Shown: positions 35,184 to 43,335 of the stretch, piece after piece | Position numbering within the stretch: position 1 is the stretch's first letter | Layout of the letters: each line of letters begins with the position of its first letter | Source: JBKEBQ01 sp047973225 | GTDB taxonomy: Bacteria; Bacillota_I; Bacilli_A; Erysipelotrichales; Erysipelotrichaceae | Assembly: GCA_047973225.1 (NCBI GenBank) | Contig: JBKEBQ010000018.1 | Span: 1 to 43,335 of the forward strand | Length of the DNA stretch: 43,335 bases | Direction: 5' to 3' | Program-made: the position numbers and the translations under genes | Notes under the pieces: model-generated | The model's database searches: none | What the model was told of the DNA's origin: nothing | What the model saw: the letters and a program-made list of their open reading frames with translations, nothing else

Positions 35184-35189
35184 ATTATA
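35184..35189 (-). promoter_or_regulatory. -10 box of the DUF5107-TPR gene
   Basis: TATAAT on the minus strand, about 32 bases before the ATG, with no good -35; that suits activator dependence on the divergent AraC protein. Confidence 0.5.
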
Positions 35190-35200
35190 GTAATTTTAAA

Positions 35201-35221
35201 ATTATTAGCGTTACTAATATT
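35201..35221. promoter_or_regulatory. Candidate AraC operator
   Basis: ATTATTAG-CGTTA-CTAATATT is an imperfect 8-bp inverted repeat between the two divergent -10 boxes, right where the missing -35 of the DUF5107 gene would be. Confidence 0.45.
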
Positions 35222-35254
35222 TGCGAACTTATTTAAAAAAATTGCTTTTTTTAC

Positions 35255-35283
35255 TTGTTGTTATGATTTTCTGTGTTTATAAT
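35255..35283 (+). promoter_or_regulatory. Promoter of the araC-type gene (leaderless transcript)
   Basis: TTGTTG, 17 bases, TATAAT, then only GCAGGT before the ATG at 35290. The transcript would begin at or next to the start codon. Confidence 0.65.
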
Positions 35284-35289
35284 GCAGGT

Positions 35290-36144
35290 ATGCAGGCAAA
35301 AGAAGCTTTGGTTCATGAAAAATCTTTTTATTATCTATACAACCCTAGCGCTAAAGCTAAGGAATTATACTTCTTTCCAACATCGGTTGGCCATTTTTTC
35401 TATGAGGCTGGCTATTCTTTAACACGCACAAATGTGCACAGTTATTTGCTGTGTTATATCGTGCAAGGTGAATTTTACTTAAAAAATAACAATATAAAAA
35501 AAATTGCGCATAAGGGAGAGATTTTGCTTATTGATTGCTTTGTTGCTCACGAGTATGGATGTGATCAAGAATGTGAAGTTTTGTGGTTACATTATGATGG
35601 TCCTCTTGCTAAAAAATATTATGATGTTTTGCACGCACAATTTCGTCATATCATAAACATGAACAATTCCGATAGTATTCATTTTTGTCTTCAGAAAATA
35701 CTGGGTGTTTTTCAAAGCGACAAACCAATAGAAGATGCTCAATTATCAAAATATATTGTTTTAATATTAACCGATTTGATTATGAATAAGCATGCAACCC
35801 ATACAAACAAAGCGGTAAATGGATTGGCCATTCGAAACAGTGTATCCTATATCAATGAAAACTTTCACACTTCCATTTCCCTTAAGAAATTGGCAAAAAG
35901 AGCTTCCTTAAGCCCGTATCACTATACGCGCTGTTTTGCCCATGAAATCGGTACAACTCCTCATCAATATCTCATTGATACCCGTATTAAGGCGGCTAAG
36001 TTTATGCTAAAAACGACATCCCTTACGATCAAGGAAATTGCTTACGCCTCTGGGTTTCAAAGTGAAACAAGTTTTTGTAATACCTTTAAGAAAAAAGAAA
36101 AAATCACCCCTACCCATTACCGCCGTATAGGGTCTTTGAGGTGA
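35290..36144 (+). CDS. AraC-family transcriptional regulator
   Basis: About 284 residues. The N-terminal cupin-like sensor (about 20-140) includes YIVQGEFYLKNNN and KGEILLIDCFVAHEYG. The C-terminal double HTH (about 185-284) has ISLKKLAKRASLSPYHYTRC, then TIKEIAYASGFQSETSFCNT and the closing F-KKKEKITPTHYRR. The open frame extends upstream to a TTG at 35221 with a hydrophobic run, but that part contains the promoter, so I start at ATG 35290. It probably senses a sugar and controls the divergent DUF5107 gene and perhaps galM. Confidence 0.9.
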   Translation: MQAKEALVHEKSFYYLYNPSAKAKELYFFPTSVGHFFYEAGYSLTRTNVHSYLLCYIVQGEFYLKNNNIKKIAHKGEILLIDCFVAHEYGCDQECEVLWLHYDGPLAKKYYDVLHAQFRHIINMNNSDSIHFCLQKILGVFQSDKPIEDAQLSKYIVLILTDLIMNKHATHTNKAVNGLAIRNSVSYINENFHTSISLKKLAKRASLSPYHYTRCFAHEIGTTPHQYLIDTRIKAAKFMLKTTSLTIKEIAYASGFQSETSFCNTFKKKEKITPTHYRRIGSLR

Positions 36145-36174
36145 TGAAAGTGTGCCAGCACACCGGTACTGCTT

Positions 36175-37194
36175 TTATCTCTGTTTTGTGAATTGATAGG
36201 TAGTAAAAGATGTGTATACTTCATTTGCATCGAAAAGCGTATCAGGATGCTCTTGAATATGGATCGCATCTGGTACATAAGATGTTTCAATACAAACAGC
36301 ACAATGTCCTTTATACTGCTTTCCTTGTTTTCCAATAATTGCTGTTTCATAATTGGGAACATATAAATGAAATCCCGGCATATCACTTGTTACAATCAAT
36401 TTTCGATGCGTCTTTTCATCGACTAGTACCACTTCTTTTTTTGCGTTTTTTGTGAATTGATAATAATGATCAAGTCCACCACATAACGCTATCTGCGCAT
36501 CACATTCGTCATCTAGAGCACTTTTTATCGGCTTGCTAATGCGAAAGTCATGGGCGCTTCCCTCTACCTTTAAAAAATTTCCGGTTGCCAAATGAGCAGC
36601 ATCGTTTTCCATGAATTTTTCGCAATCACAGCGTAAAACTTGTTCATACACATCTCCACATCCCGCTCCTTGCAAAGCAATATACATATGGTTGGTTAAG
36701 TTTAAAAGCGTTTTTTTGTCACTAACAGCTTTATAATCAATACGTAAGGTATCTTTATTCAGGGTAAAAGAGACTTCTAATGTTACATTTCCTGGGTAAT
36801 TTTCTTCGCCATCTTTACTGAGATAACGCATACAAATACCATTCTCGATATTACGGACATCAAAGATTTTTTTGTCAAAACCTTCTCTACCTCCATGCAA
36901 GGAATTGGATCCATCATTCTTATACAATTCATACACTGTTTCATCGATTGTAAAATGCGCATTCTTAATTCTATTGGCGCAACGTCCGATCGTAGAGCCA
37001 AAGTAGTTTGGATTCACTTCATACGCATCTAAAGTATCATATCCTAATAACACATCCTCGATGCCTTCATATTTTACTGCAACAATACTCGCTCCTAAGT
37101 TCAACAATACAACACTTAGATATGCATTCTTTAGCTCGTAAAGATAAATATCCTCTACCTTTTCATCAAAAAGTTTTTTCTTAATTTCTATCAT
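36175..37194 (-). CDS. galM: Aldose 1-epimerase
   Basis: 339 residues; interconverts alpha and beta anomers of galactose or related aldoses. GRCANRIKNAHF near 71-82, SLHGGREGFDKK, LNLTNHMYIALQG (catalytic His region) and ETSYVPDAIH (catalytic Glu) are present. The usual NHSYFNL is NHMYIAL here, which may reflect a different sugar. It is convergent with the AraC gene, 30 bases apart, with a GTGTG-CCAG-CACAC hairpin between them. GAGGAG is 11 bases before the ATG. Confidence 0.92.
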   Translation of the reverse strand: MIEIKKKLFDEKVEDIYLYELKNAYLSVVLLNLGASIVAVKYEGIEDVLLGYDTLDAYEVNPNYFGSTIGRCANRIKNAHFTIDETVYELYKNDGSNSLHGGREGFDKKIFDVRNIENGICMRYLSKDGEENYPGNVTLEVSFTLNKDTLRIDYKAVSDKKTLLNLTNHMYIALQGAGCGDVYEQVLRCDCEKFMENDAAHLATGNFLKVEGSAHDFRISKPIKSALDDECDAQIALCGGLDHYYQFTKNAKKEVVLVDEKTHRKLIVTSDMPGFHLYVPNYETAIIGKQGKQYKGHCAVCIETSYVPDAIHIQEHPDTLFDANEVYTSFTTYQFTKQR

Positions 37195-37240
37195 TGTACA
37201 TCACACTCCTCTTGGAACATTCCTATCCACTATTATTTTC

Positions 37241-37269
37241 ATTTTACTATAATCCCCATCCTTATTCAA
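37241..37269 (-). promoter_or_regulatory. Promoter of galM
   Basis: TTGAAT, 17 bases, TAAAAT on the minus strand. Confidence 0.65.
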
Positions 37270-37311
37270 ATACGGGTTCTGTTGAGGTCATATCGTAAGC
37301 AAATACTTGCA

Positions 37312-37945
37312 TTATGCCATGTATCGCTTCTTTATGTACTCATAAACTTTGCTCGACATAGATACGGAACAGATATATGTTTTTTCATCCACACTTTTAA
37401 TTCTAATATACCTTGTGTTTTCATAGCGCATATCCCATACTAATGAAACTCTACCATAAAATATCATGGAAACACCATAATCATCCTTTGTAAACCCTGC
37501 CGTCAGCTTTTTTCTACGGATACGTCTGCTTTTTCCGTGATATTCAACAATGAAATTACCTTTTTTTTATTACTAACTTTCACATCATACTGCAGCGCAG
37601 TTTGCTTATTACACATATTTAGTAAATCTAAACAGGAATTTAGCTTTCTACTGATTTCATCATGATTCAGGGAGTTATTACGATATGCTTCTGCTTCCTT
37701 CTTTTTTTAGGGTTGAAAGTTAGATGAGCAGTTTTGCTCATGTTTCTCCAAAGACCTAAAATGTGGTGCCTTCGCATTCGGGTGAAACGAAAGCTGTGCA
37801 AGAAAACACTTTGGGCAATAAAAATGATTATAGTATTCTTTTTCATAACTTTCATCATAGCGATCATGTATCGCTTGTAAATCTTCTACTGATTTAAATG
37901 TATTTTATTTTCTGAAAAACATTCCTCAAATTTAACATTAGGCAT
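37312..37945 (-). pseudogene. Frameshifted gene for an unrecognised zinc-ribbon-like protein
   Basis: GGAGGAG before an ATG at 37945 opens MPNVKFEECFSENKIHLNQ and stops. Shifting frame gives TFKSVEDLQAIHDRYDES, then YCPKC...H...C, a likely zinc site, ending at 37731 or so. A second shift gives EAEAYRNNSLNHDEISRKLN and so on, and a third gives a basic beta-rich C-terminus ending RYMA at 37312. At least three frameshifts over about 210 residues mean the gene is dead. I do not recognise the family. Nothing else is supported in 37270-38113. Confidence 0.7.
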
Positions 37946-38113
37946 ATACCTTCTCCTCCATATTTACCATATGGCAATGACAATTTTCTAATCTTTATAT
38001 TTGAAATACAATTCAATTTACAAATGAAAACGCAAGCTCAACACGCTTTACGCATTTCAGTGCCAACAATAAACGCACAGATAATCTATCGTTTGCGAAC
38101 CAAGAGTATATTT

Positions 38114-41071
38114 TTATAATGCTTTTCCTTTTATTTCATATTCGGCAATATATTGTTTTAACAATCCACTGGCACTTTTTTCTCCATCTTTTAAGCAACG
38201 TATGTCTCCAAACACAAAAAAATGATCTTTTGCGCGAGAAACCGCAACATTCATTAGACTTTTATTGGCATCAATAAAGAAACATCCATCCTTTTCCCCA
38301 TACACTGTCGACAAGATAATAATTTTTCGCTCTGCTCCTTGAAAAGTATGTACCGTGCCAACGCTTATCTTCGAATAGTCTGTTGACATATACTTCTTTA
38401 ACTCGTGCTTTATGCGTGTAACTTGCGCCTTAAACGGAGTAATAACACCAACCAACGTTTCTATTTCCTCATTAGGATAAGCTTCCTTAATCAGATCAAA
38501 ATTTTCTTTTAACCACTTCGCTATCTGCTCAGCTTCTAAAAGATTATTTCTACTTTTACCACTCCTATTTGATTTCTTCGTATCAATTCTCCGAAATCCC
38601 ATCTGTGGCCATTGCTCGATAGCGATTTGCGTATCTTTTTTCCCACTCCCTCTCATTGGTTGGAGATTTCCTCTATAAACCAGTTGATTACAATACTCAA
38701 TAATTTCATTATAGCATCTGCGATGCTCGCTAAGAAAAAGCCCTTTATCATCAAATTTTTCGTATTTGCAACATTTTGCTGCAACTTTCATCACACTAGA
38801 ACAAGAGCTGTTTAATCCAGTATTTTTTAGTAAGCTAAAATCCTCTAAGCGAGAAATTGCACCACTGGATAATGCCAGCGTTTTGTCCAATGCTTCATTC
38901 AAACTCCAGACTGGCTCTATTTGATAGATATCGCCAACAACTACAGCTTTTTTTGCAAGTGAAAATGCCCCAGCAGCAATCTCTGGAGATACCTGCCCTG
39001 CTTCATCCACAATAAGCAAGTCAATATAGTTATAGAGAAAAAAGTTTTTTGATCCATCAAATGCCTTAAACTGTTTGGGCAACATATAAAATGTCATGAC
39101 CAAACAAGGAGTTATCATGCTTAGTCGATTATAAAATTGCTTTAAAACATTTTCGAAATTTTTACCTTTTTGCTTTTGCGATAATGCGTCTTCTCCGTCA
39201 ACCCATCTACACTCATAATAATGAACTGCCAACCAAAATTCCACATACCTGTGTTTTTTGTCCAATAAGGTATTTACATAATCAAGATCAAGTTTATACT
39301 TTTGTTCTTTCTCTTCGTGAAAATGAATATGATGCTGTTTTAGTAGTTCTATCTCATTATCATATTTATTTTTTATTTTCTCAATCGCATATTTTTTGTT
39401 TTTAAGACTTGAAATTTCGGTATTATAATCTGCATACAATTGGCTATATTTTTCTTTAATTTGTTCAAAACTCATATATTCATTAAGAAAATCCTGTTCT
39501 TTATCATTTATAAGTAATCTAAATTCCGTTTGTATTTTCTTTTCAAAGCTTTTTATAAATTTTAGCCATCTGACATGAAAAGGGATCTTTTTATAACCAT
39601 TCCGCCAATGTATAATTCTTTGATGGATGTTTTCAATTGTCATTTGCTTTTCTTCAATTTTAAATCCTAATTTCTCAAGAAATTGATCGATACATTCTCC
39701 ACCTAAATCATATTGCGAGATTTCTTGCGCAAGCGAAAGCAATGAGATTCTACTTTTTTCAATATAAAGTAGCTCATCGTGTAATTTTTTCTGACACGCA
39801 GTGATGTTATCATACTTTTCTCCAAAATATGTATTACAACTTTCAATCAATTTGCTCTTTGATTTTACAATATTATCTTGCTCTTCAATCTCAGAAACAA
39901 AAAATTCACCTTTCTGATTCGTATACTGATACCCTCTGTTCTTTGCCTCTTGTATTTTTGTGGAAGATGGAAAATAGCTAGCAAAGCTGTTCACACCGAC
40001 AATCCACCTCTCTTCCAAATTGGAGATATCCAACTTTTTAATATTCCCAAAAGAAGCGATTATATTTGTTACTGCTTGGTTGTTTGTTGAAGAAGCTACA
40101 ATGAGCGGTGCTTTTTCTCTTTTTATAGCTCTTTCAACATACATATTTGCAACGATGGTTTGTAGCAAAGTGGTTTTTCCTGTTCCTGGAGGTCCATTGA
40201 CCGCTAAAATTTCTCCATCTTCCATGGAATTGAAGTGATTGATAGCTTCTCTTTGTGATAAGGAAAGGGCATACGTTCCATTCATTTGCGCACAATGCTT
40301 TCCCATTGTTGCTGAATTATTTTTTATAAGCTCACTTGGATTCTTTTCCTTTATAGATATGAAATTATCGTAAAGTGCTTTGGGGGTTTCATCTTGTTGT
40401 AAATGATTATACAAATCTATAATATGGAAAGTAGCATAAACCGTTTTATCCAAAAAAATATACATACTCTCCTCTAACGCAAATAAAGATTCCAATATAT
40501 CCAAATTTTTTATGGTATTTTCTTTAAAAGATGTTTTTGTAACTGTTTCATACAAGTCCTTAAAAAACGTGACATAATCAGCCCAAGACGAAATCTTTTC
40601 AACCAGATCTACACGATCACTCATAAACCCATCGACAATACTTATACTTCCTATAGCCAATTGGGACTCCACCATTGGCACCAAATACTCTCTTGGAAAC
40701 CATGGAAGTTTTTTGTCAACATCATCGAAATATAAAAAACCTTGTGCATCAAGTTTTGCAGGAATGTAGTATATTCCTGTCAGCTCATCAAGATCATTTT
40801 TTATCTTTTCATTTTCTTCAAACAATGTTTTTATCGTTTTAGCACAGATAATAACATCAACAAAATCTTTTGCCTTGGTTCCATTATTACACGCATTATT
40901 TATACCTTTTGCAAAGTCCTCTGAACAAATTGATAAATCAATTTTACCCTGTGTCACTGCATCTCTAGTTACCTTAAAAAAGGCATCAACTTTAAAATCA
41001 ATTCCCATATTGGCTTGCGCAGCCACAGCATTTCTCAAATATTTTGTGATTTTTTTTGATTCATTGTTCAT
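38114..41071 (-). CDS. SF1B (Upf1/DNA2-like) AAA helicase, stand-alone
   Basis: 985 residues. An unassigned N-terminal region of ~265 residues precedes the helicase core. Q-motif-like LSQREAINHF is near 271, Walker A GPPGTGKTT at 293-301, a long coiled-coil insertion at about 400-600, Walker B DEAGQ near 690, GDIYQIEPV (motif III), VGTVHTFQGAERK (motif V) and NVAVSRAKDHFFVFGD (motif VI). It likely unwinds nucleic acid with 5'-3' polarity. Members of this group occur in phage-defence loci, but no partner nuclease is adjacent. GAGGAGG precedes the ATG. Its flanks are decayed genes, suggesting an accessory island. Confidence 0.88.
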   Translation of the reverse strand: MNNESKKITKYLRNAVAAQANMGIDFKVDAFFKVTRDAVTQGKIDLSICSEDFAKGINNACNNGTKAKDFVDVIICAKTIKTLFEENEKIKNDLDELTGIYYIPAKLDAQGFLYFDDVDKKLPWFPREYLVPMVESQLAIGSISIVDGFMSDRVDLVEKISSWADYVTFFKDLYETVTKTSFKENTIKNLDILESLFALEESMYIFLDKTVYATFHIIDLYNHLQQDETPKALYDNFISIKEKNPSELIKNNSATMGKHCAQMNGTYALSLSQREAINHFNSMEDGEILAVNGPPGTGKTTLLQTIVANMYVERAIKREKAPLIVASSTNNQAVTNIIASFGNIKKLDISNLEERWIVGVNSFASYFPSSTKIQEAKNRGYQYTNQKGEFFVSEIEEQDNIVKSKSKLIESCNTYFGEKYDNITACQKKLHDELLYIEKSRISLLSLAQEISQYDLGGECIDQFLEKLGFKIEEKQMTIENIHQRIIHWRNGYKKIPFHVRWLKFIKSFEKKIQTEFRLLINDKEQDFLNEYMSFEQIKEKYSQLYADYNTEISSLKNKKYAIEKIKNKYDNEIELLKQHHIHFHEEKEQKYKLDLDYVNTLLDKKHRYVEFWLAVHYYECRWVDGEDALSQKQKGKNFENVLKQFYNRLSMITPCLVMTFYMLPKQFKAFDGSKNFFLYNYIDLLIVDEAGQVSPEIAAGAFSLAKKAVVVGDIYQIEPVWSLNEALDKTLALSSGAISRLEDFSLLKNTGLNSSCSSVMKVAAKCCKYEKFDDKGLFLSEHRRCYNEIIEYCNQLVYRGNLQPMRGSGKKDTQIAIEQWPQMGFRRIDTKKSNRSGKSRNNLLEAEQIAKWLKENFDLIKEAYPNEEIETLVGVITPFKAQVTRIKHELKKYMSTDYSKISVGTVHTFQGAERKIIILSTVYGEKDGCFFIDANKSLMNVAVSRAKDHFFVFGDIRCLKDGEKSASGLLKQYIAEYEIKGKAL

Positions 41072-41446
41072 TTTTCATCCTCCTCTTCTAAATAATAACT
41101 ATAACACAAACACACGCCCCTTTCCTTTTTATCTATTTCTAAAAGAAACACTTTCTCCTTTTTGCGATTCAGTCGAAGTCATACAGAATATATCATAATT
41201 ATTCTAGAAAACGGTGGATATCTTCTCTTAAATTTTCCTGTTGAAGCATTATTTTAGTGTCTCAATCTATTTCAATGGGGTTTAAATCATTATACGAAAC
41301 AATTGTTATTTACGAAAATTATATGATATATGATCTCAAAATTCAAACGTTTACATCATTTAAATCGTGTGATGTTTATTATATACACTAAAAGATCCCC
41401 GTTCTATAATTTTCATAACAGTAAATAATACAAGAGGAGAATCTTA
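41072..41446. other. Non-coding gap
   Basis: AT-rich sequence between the helicase start and the nitroreductase relic. An ACATCA...TGATGT inverted repeat lies at about 41352-41374 and a TATAAT at 41405-41410 before the relic. I see no gene or RNA in it. Confidence 0.5.
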
Positions 41447-42029
41447 ATGGAATTATTAGAAGCAATAAAAGTCCGACATTCTGTACGCAGCTAGACATAT
41501 AAAAAAATTGAAGGTACAGTTTTAGATGTGCTACAAAAACCCATTTCTCAATGCAATATCGACAGTGGTTTCAATATTCAACTTTGTTTGAATAAAACCA
41601 GTGCATTCACGGGAATGATGGCACATTATGGGAAATTTCATAATGTGAAAAATTATATCGCTCTCGTTGGTAAAAATGACAACGCACTTGAAGAATTATG
41701 TAGATATTATGGCGAAAAAATCGTTTTAAGAGCACAGTGTCTCGATCTTAATACCTATTGGGTTGCATCGTCTTTTAACAAACGCAAAAGCAGAACTGCC
41801 TTTCAAATCAATTCCGCTGAAATGCTTTTGATGCTCATTGCTCTTGGCTATGGAGCAACTTCTGGCGTTGCGCACAAATCAAAATCCATCAAGAAATTAT
41901 CTACGGTGCACGATACCATCCCCAAGTTTGGGTTTTTATGTGCGTGTCGACCTTGGTATCACCAAATATCATTTTGAAATTGGCGTAAAAAAAGACAATT
42001 GGAAATGGGCGAATCACGACCCCCTGTGA
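41447..42029 (+). pseudogene. Nitroreductase-family protein, disrupted
   Basis: A good AGAGGAGA site and ATG open MELLEAIKVRHSVRS, the typical nitroreductase start, but the codon expected to be Tyr is TAG (codon 14). The frame then continues through FTGMMAHYGKF, YIALVGKND and GEKIVLRAQCLDLNTYWVA to IALGYGAT. After about 41900 the sequence is shortened and shifts frame; the true C-terminus (FYVRVDLGITKYHFEIGV) is read in another frame to a stop at 42029. It is an inactive flavin reductase relic. Confidence 0.85.
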
Positions 42030-42181
42030 TGTTACTATATATATAACTATGAGAGAGCGAGTACTGATGATCTTTCTCACTGTTAAGCTTAAAAAACAGA
42101 CACGCACTAATTGATTTGTTGAAAAGCGTCTTTAAAAGACATACTATTTGAAAGCTTTCCAACCACTTTGTTTTCAACTAT

Positions 42182-42411
42182 ATGTTTAACAACGCTGCTC
42201 AATCATTAAGAAGTATAAACCCACTTTTAAAAAAATTTAAACTTTCTCGTATTCCTTATATTGGTATTGTAGTTTTTGAAATATCTTTCTAAAATTGCCA
42301 TGAAAGCTATTCTTTTTACTGCGAAAGTAATTTCTAAAACAGATAAAGACATGTCTAGATACAAATCTATATATGCATCTATTTCAAGAACTTTCACATT
42401 AAAATTTTAAA
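42182..42411 (+). pseudogene. Short decayed coding fragment, unrecognised
   Basis: Two short frames separated by one stop (about 42290) read as one protein piece: MFNNAAQSLRSINPLLKKF to VVFEISF, then IAMKAILFTAKVISKTDKD to RTFTLKF. Composition is protein-like and a terminator follows, so it is probably the tail of a lost gene. I do not recognise it. The remainder of 42030-42515 shows nothing supportable. Confidence 0.35.
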
Positions 42412-42440
42412 GCACCTATCAAACGATACGTGCTTTTTTT
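42409..42440 (+). terminator. Rho-independent terminator
   Basis: AAAGCAC / GTGCTTT with a 14-base loop and a T run, directly after the decayed fragment. Confidence 0.7.
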
Positions 42441-42515
42441 ACATTTTATAAAGCTGGCAAAAATGATGATTCCTCAATTATCATTTTATATAATTTATAA
42501 TTCATTCCCTATACT

Positions 42516-43187
42516 TTAGTTATTATGCGAATAATAATCAATTATAGGGACGCCTTTTGAAATTAAATAGTTCCCTATAGCAACTTCTATATCTCCACTT
42601 TTAAGATTTCCAAGAATATCGGAAGTTAGTGGAAATATACATACAAATGATGTATCCCACTCCTGCTTGACTTGCTTGAGTAATGTTCCAGAAGAATTTT
42701 CATTGTTATAATTTATATCGAAGCTTTTCGCCACCACTCCCAAATGGCCTGTATTCGTAAATTTTAACCATACAATATCTCTAGGAGACTTTAGCGAAAA
42801 TGTATCTTTTATGAAATCGTATTTTGGATCCCAATACGTATATTTCCGACGCTTTTTATTCCAATCAGGTCTTGACCAATTACATGCTTTTGCAATAATA
42901 CCATTGTCTAAAACTATTTGTTGTATACCATCAAGTTTTATGCAGTCTAATCTTATGCATTTTTTTTCATAGCCATGATCAGATTTTATTAATTCTATAA
43001 AGTCATTAACGTAAGAAAAAACCTTACTAAGCGGCACTGGAGGTATTTTTGCTTGTTCATCAGCTTCTTGATTTCTTATCCTATCACCATAATAACCCTT
43101 AACTCCACGAAATTTCTTTTCCCCTTTAGCATTTATGTAGAACGCTGTTTCATTTTTCTCAAAAAATTTTTCTAAGTCTGAATGCAT
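42516..43187 (-). CDS. Hypothetical protein
   Basis: 223 residues from ATG 43187, with AAGGGAG eight bases upstream; an in-frame ATG 21 bases earlier precedes that site. Soluble, charged, with aromatic clusters (WSRPDWNKKRRKYTYWDPKY) and a mixed alpha/beta pattern. I recognise no family and see no signal peptide or membrane segment. It follows a 20-codon leader frame whose stop is four bases before its ATG, so translation is probably coupled. The setting beside an SF1 helicase and relics suggests accessory DNA. Confidence 0.65.
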   Translation of the reverse strand: MHSDLEKFFEKNETAFYINAKGEKKFRGVKGYYGDRIRNQEADEQAKIPPVPLSKVFSYVNDFIELIKSDHGYEKKCIRLDCIKLDGIQQIVLDNGIIAKACNWSRPDWNKKRRKYTYWDPKYDFIKDTFSLKSPRDIVWLKFTNTGHLGVVAKSFDINYNNENSSGTLLKQVKQEWDTSFVCIFPLTSDILGNLKSGDIEVAIGNYLISKGVPIIDYYSHNN

Positions 43188-43191
43188 GTTT

Positions 43192-43254
43192 CTATCTCCC
43201 TTTCTCATAATTCCCTTGTATGATTAAGTCGTACACAATAGGTACGAAAATCAT
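43192..43254 (-). CDS. 20-codon leader or small-protein ORF
   Basis: ATG 43254 with AAAGGAG four bases upstream opens MIFVPIVYDLIIQGN and ends EKGR before TAG at 43192. The ribosome site of the next gene is inside its last codons. It may be a coupling leader, a real mini-protein or the remnant of a longer gene. Confidence 0.45.
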   Translation of the reverse strand: MIFVPIVYDLIIQGNYEKGR

Positions 43255-43335
43255 ACTTCTCCTTTCATTTTAATATTTTTATATATTATGATGATATAGA
43301 CACGAGTAACTTTTTATAATTCCTGTAGCTCGACT

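Noticed and set aside
35221..35289. N-terminal hydrophobic extension of the AraC protein from a TTG
   Set aside because: It would be a membrane segment foreign to the family and spans the promoter; ATG 35290 fits better.
37667..37867. 66-codon minus-strand frame as an independent gene
   Set aside because: It is the wrong frame of the frameshifted zinc-ribbon-like relic.
42040..42115. Short plus-strand frame after the nitroreductase relic
   Set aside because: About 21 codons with no ribosome site and no link to its neighbours.
1..43335. tRNA or rRNA genes
   Set aside because: I found no cloverleaf with a GGTTCRANYCC arm and no rRNA-like blocks on either strand.

Overview
The window is low-GC, densely packed DNA with Shine-Dalgarno-led genes and sigma-A promoters. 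It carries an L-box lysine riboswitch, rex, luxS and a YtqB-type methyltransferase, which points to a Bacillota (Firmicutes) chromosome. The mix of non-cellulosomal cohesin/dockerin surface proteins and a DUF5107 sugar protein suggests a gut or oral lineage such as Erysipelotrichia. That placement is an impression, not a test.

Layout. 1-892 is the decayed end of an IS256-family element. 0.97-7.2 kb holds guaA, a GIY-YIG protein, an aldehyde dehydrogenase, and a lysine-riboswitch-controlled polar amino acid ABC transporter. 7.2-13.5 kb is a tight minus-strand housekeeping operon: Ntdp-type phosphatase, FemX-like aminoacyltransferase, tsaE, tsaB, rimI, tsaD, rex and asnS. 13.6-14.9 kb has a free-methionine sulfoxide reductase, a tiny amphipathic peptide gene and a DUF1307 lipoprotein. 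15.1-26.7 kb is the most unusual region. 26.9-31.7 kb is housekeeping: AAC(3)-like enzyme, thioredoxin-like lipoprotein, PgpA, MnmM, LuxS, a YdcF-like membrane protein and RluF. 31.8-37.3 kb is a sugar locus: a DUF5107-TPR protein, a divergent AraC regulator and an aldose epimerase. 37.3-43.3 kb is accessory: three decayed gene relics, a stand-alone SF1 helicase and an unrecognised protein behind a 20-codon leader ORF.

The 15.1-26.7 kb system. A type I signal peptidase is followed by an ECF-like sigma factor whose C-terminus continues into a membrane segment and an Ig-like domain, so no separate anti-sigma factor is needed to tether it. Next come four large exported proteins. They are a lectin-like protein with seven Ig-like repeats and a C-terminal dockerin; a cohesin-like protein with a sortase-type tail; a protein with an N-terminal cohesin-like domain, eight Ig-like repeats and a C-terminal dockerin; and a cohesin-like protein with its own C-terminal membrane anchor. 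A 49-residue membrane protein follows. No catalytic domain is present, so this looks like a carbohydrate-binding surface scaffold built by cohesin-dockerin contacts rather than a cellulosome.

Three minus-strand sites share GGAACC, exactly 15 bases, then CGTCTA or CGTCTT. They lie upstream of the sigma gene, of the anchored cohesin gene, and upstream of the DUF1307 lipoprotein. This is the form of an ECF promoter, and I infer that the sigma factor controls itself and the scaffold.
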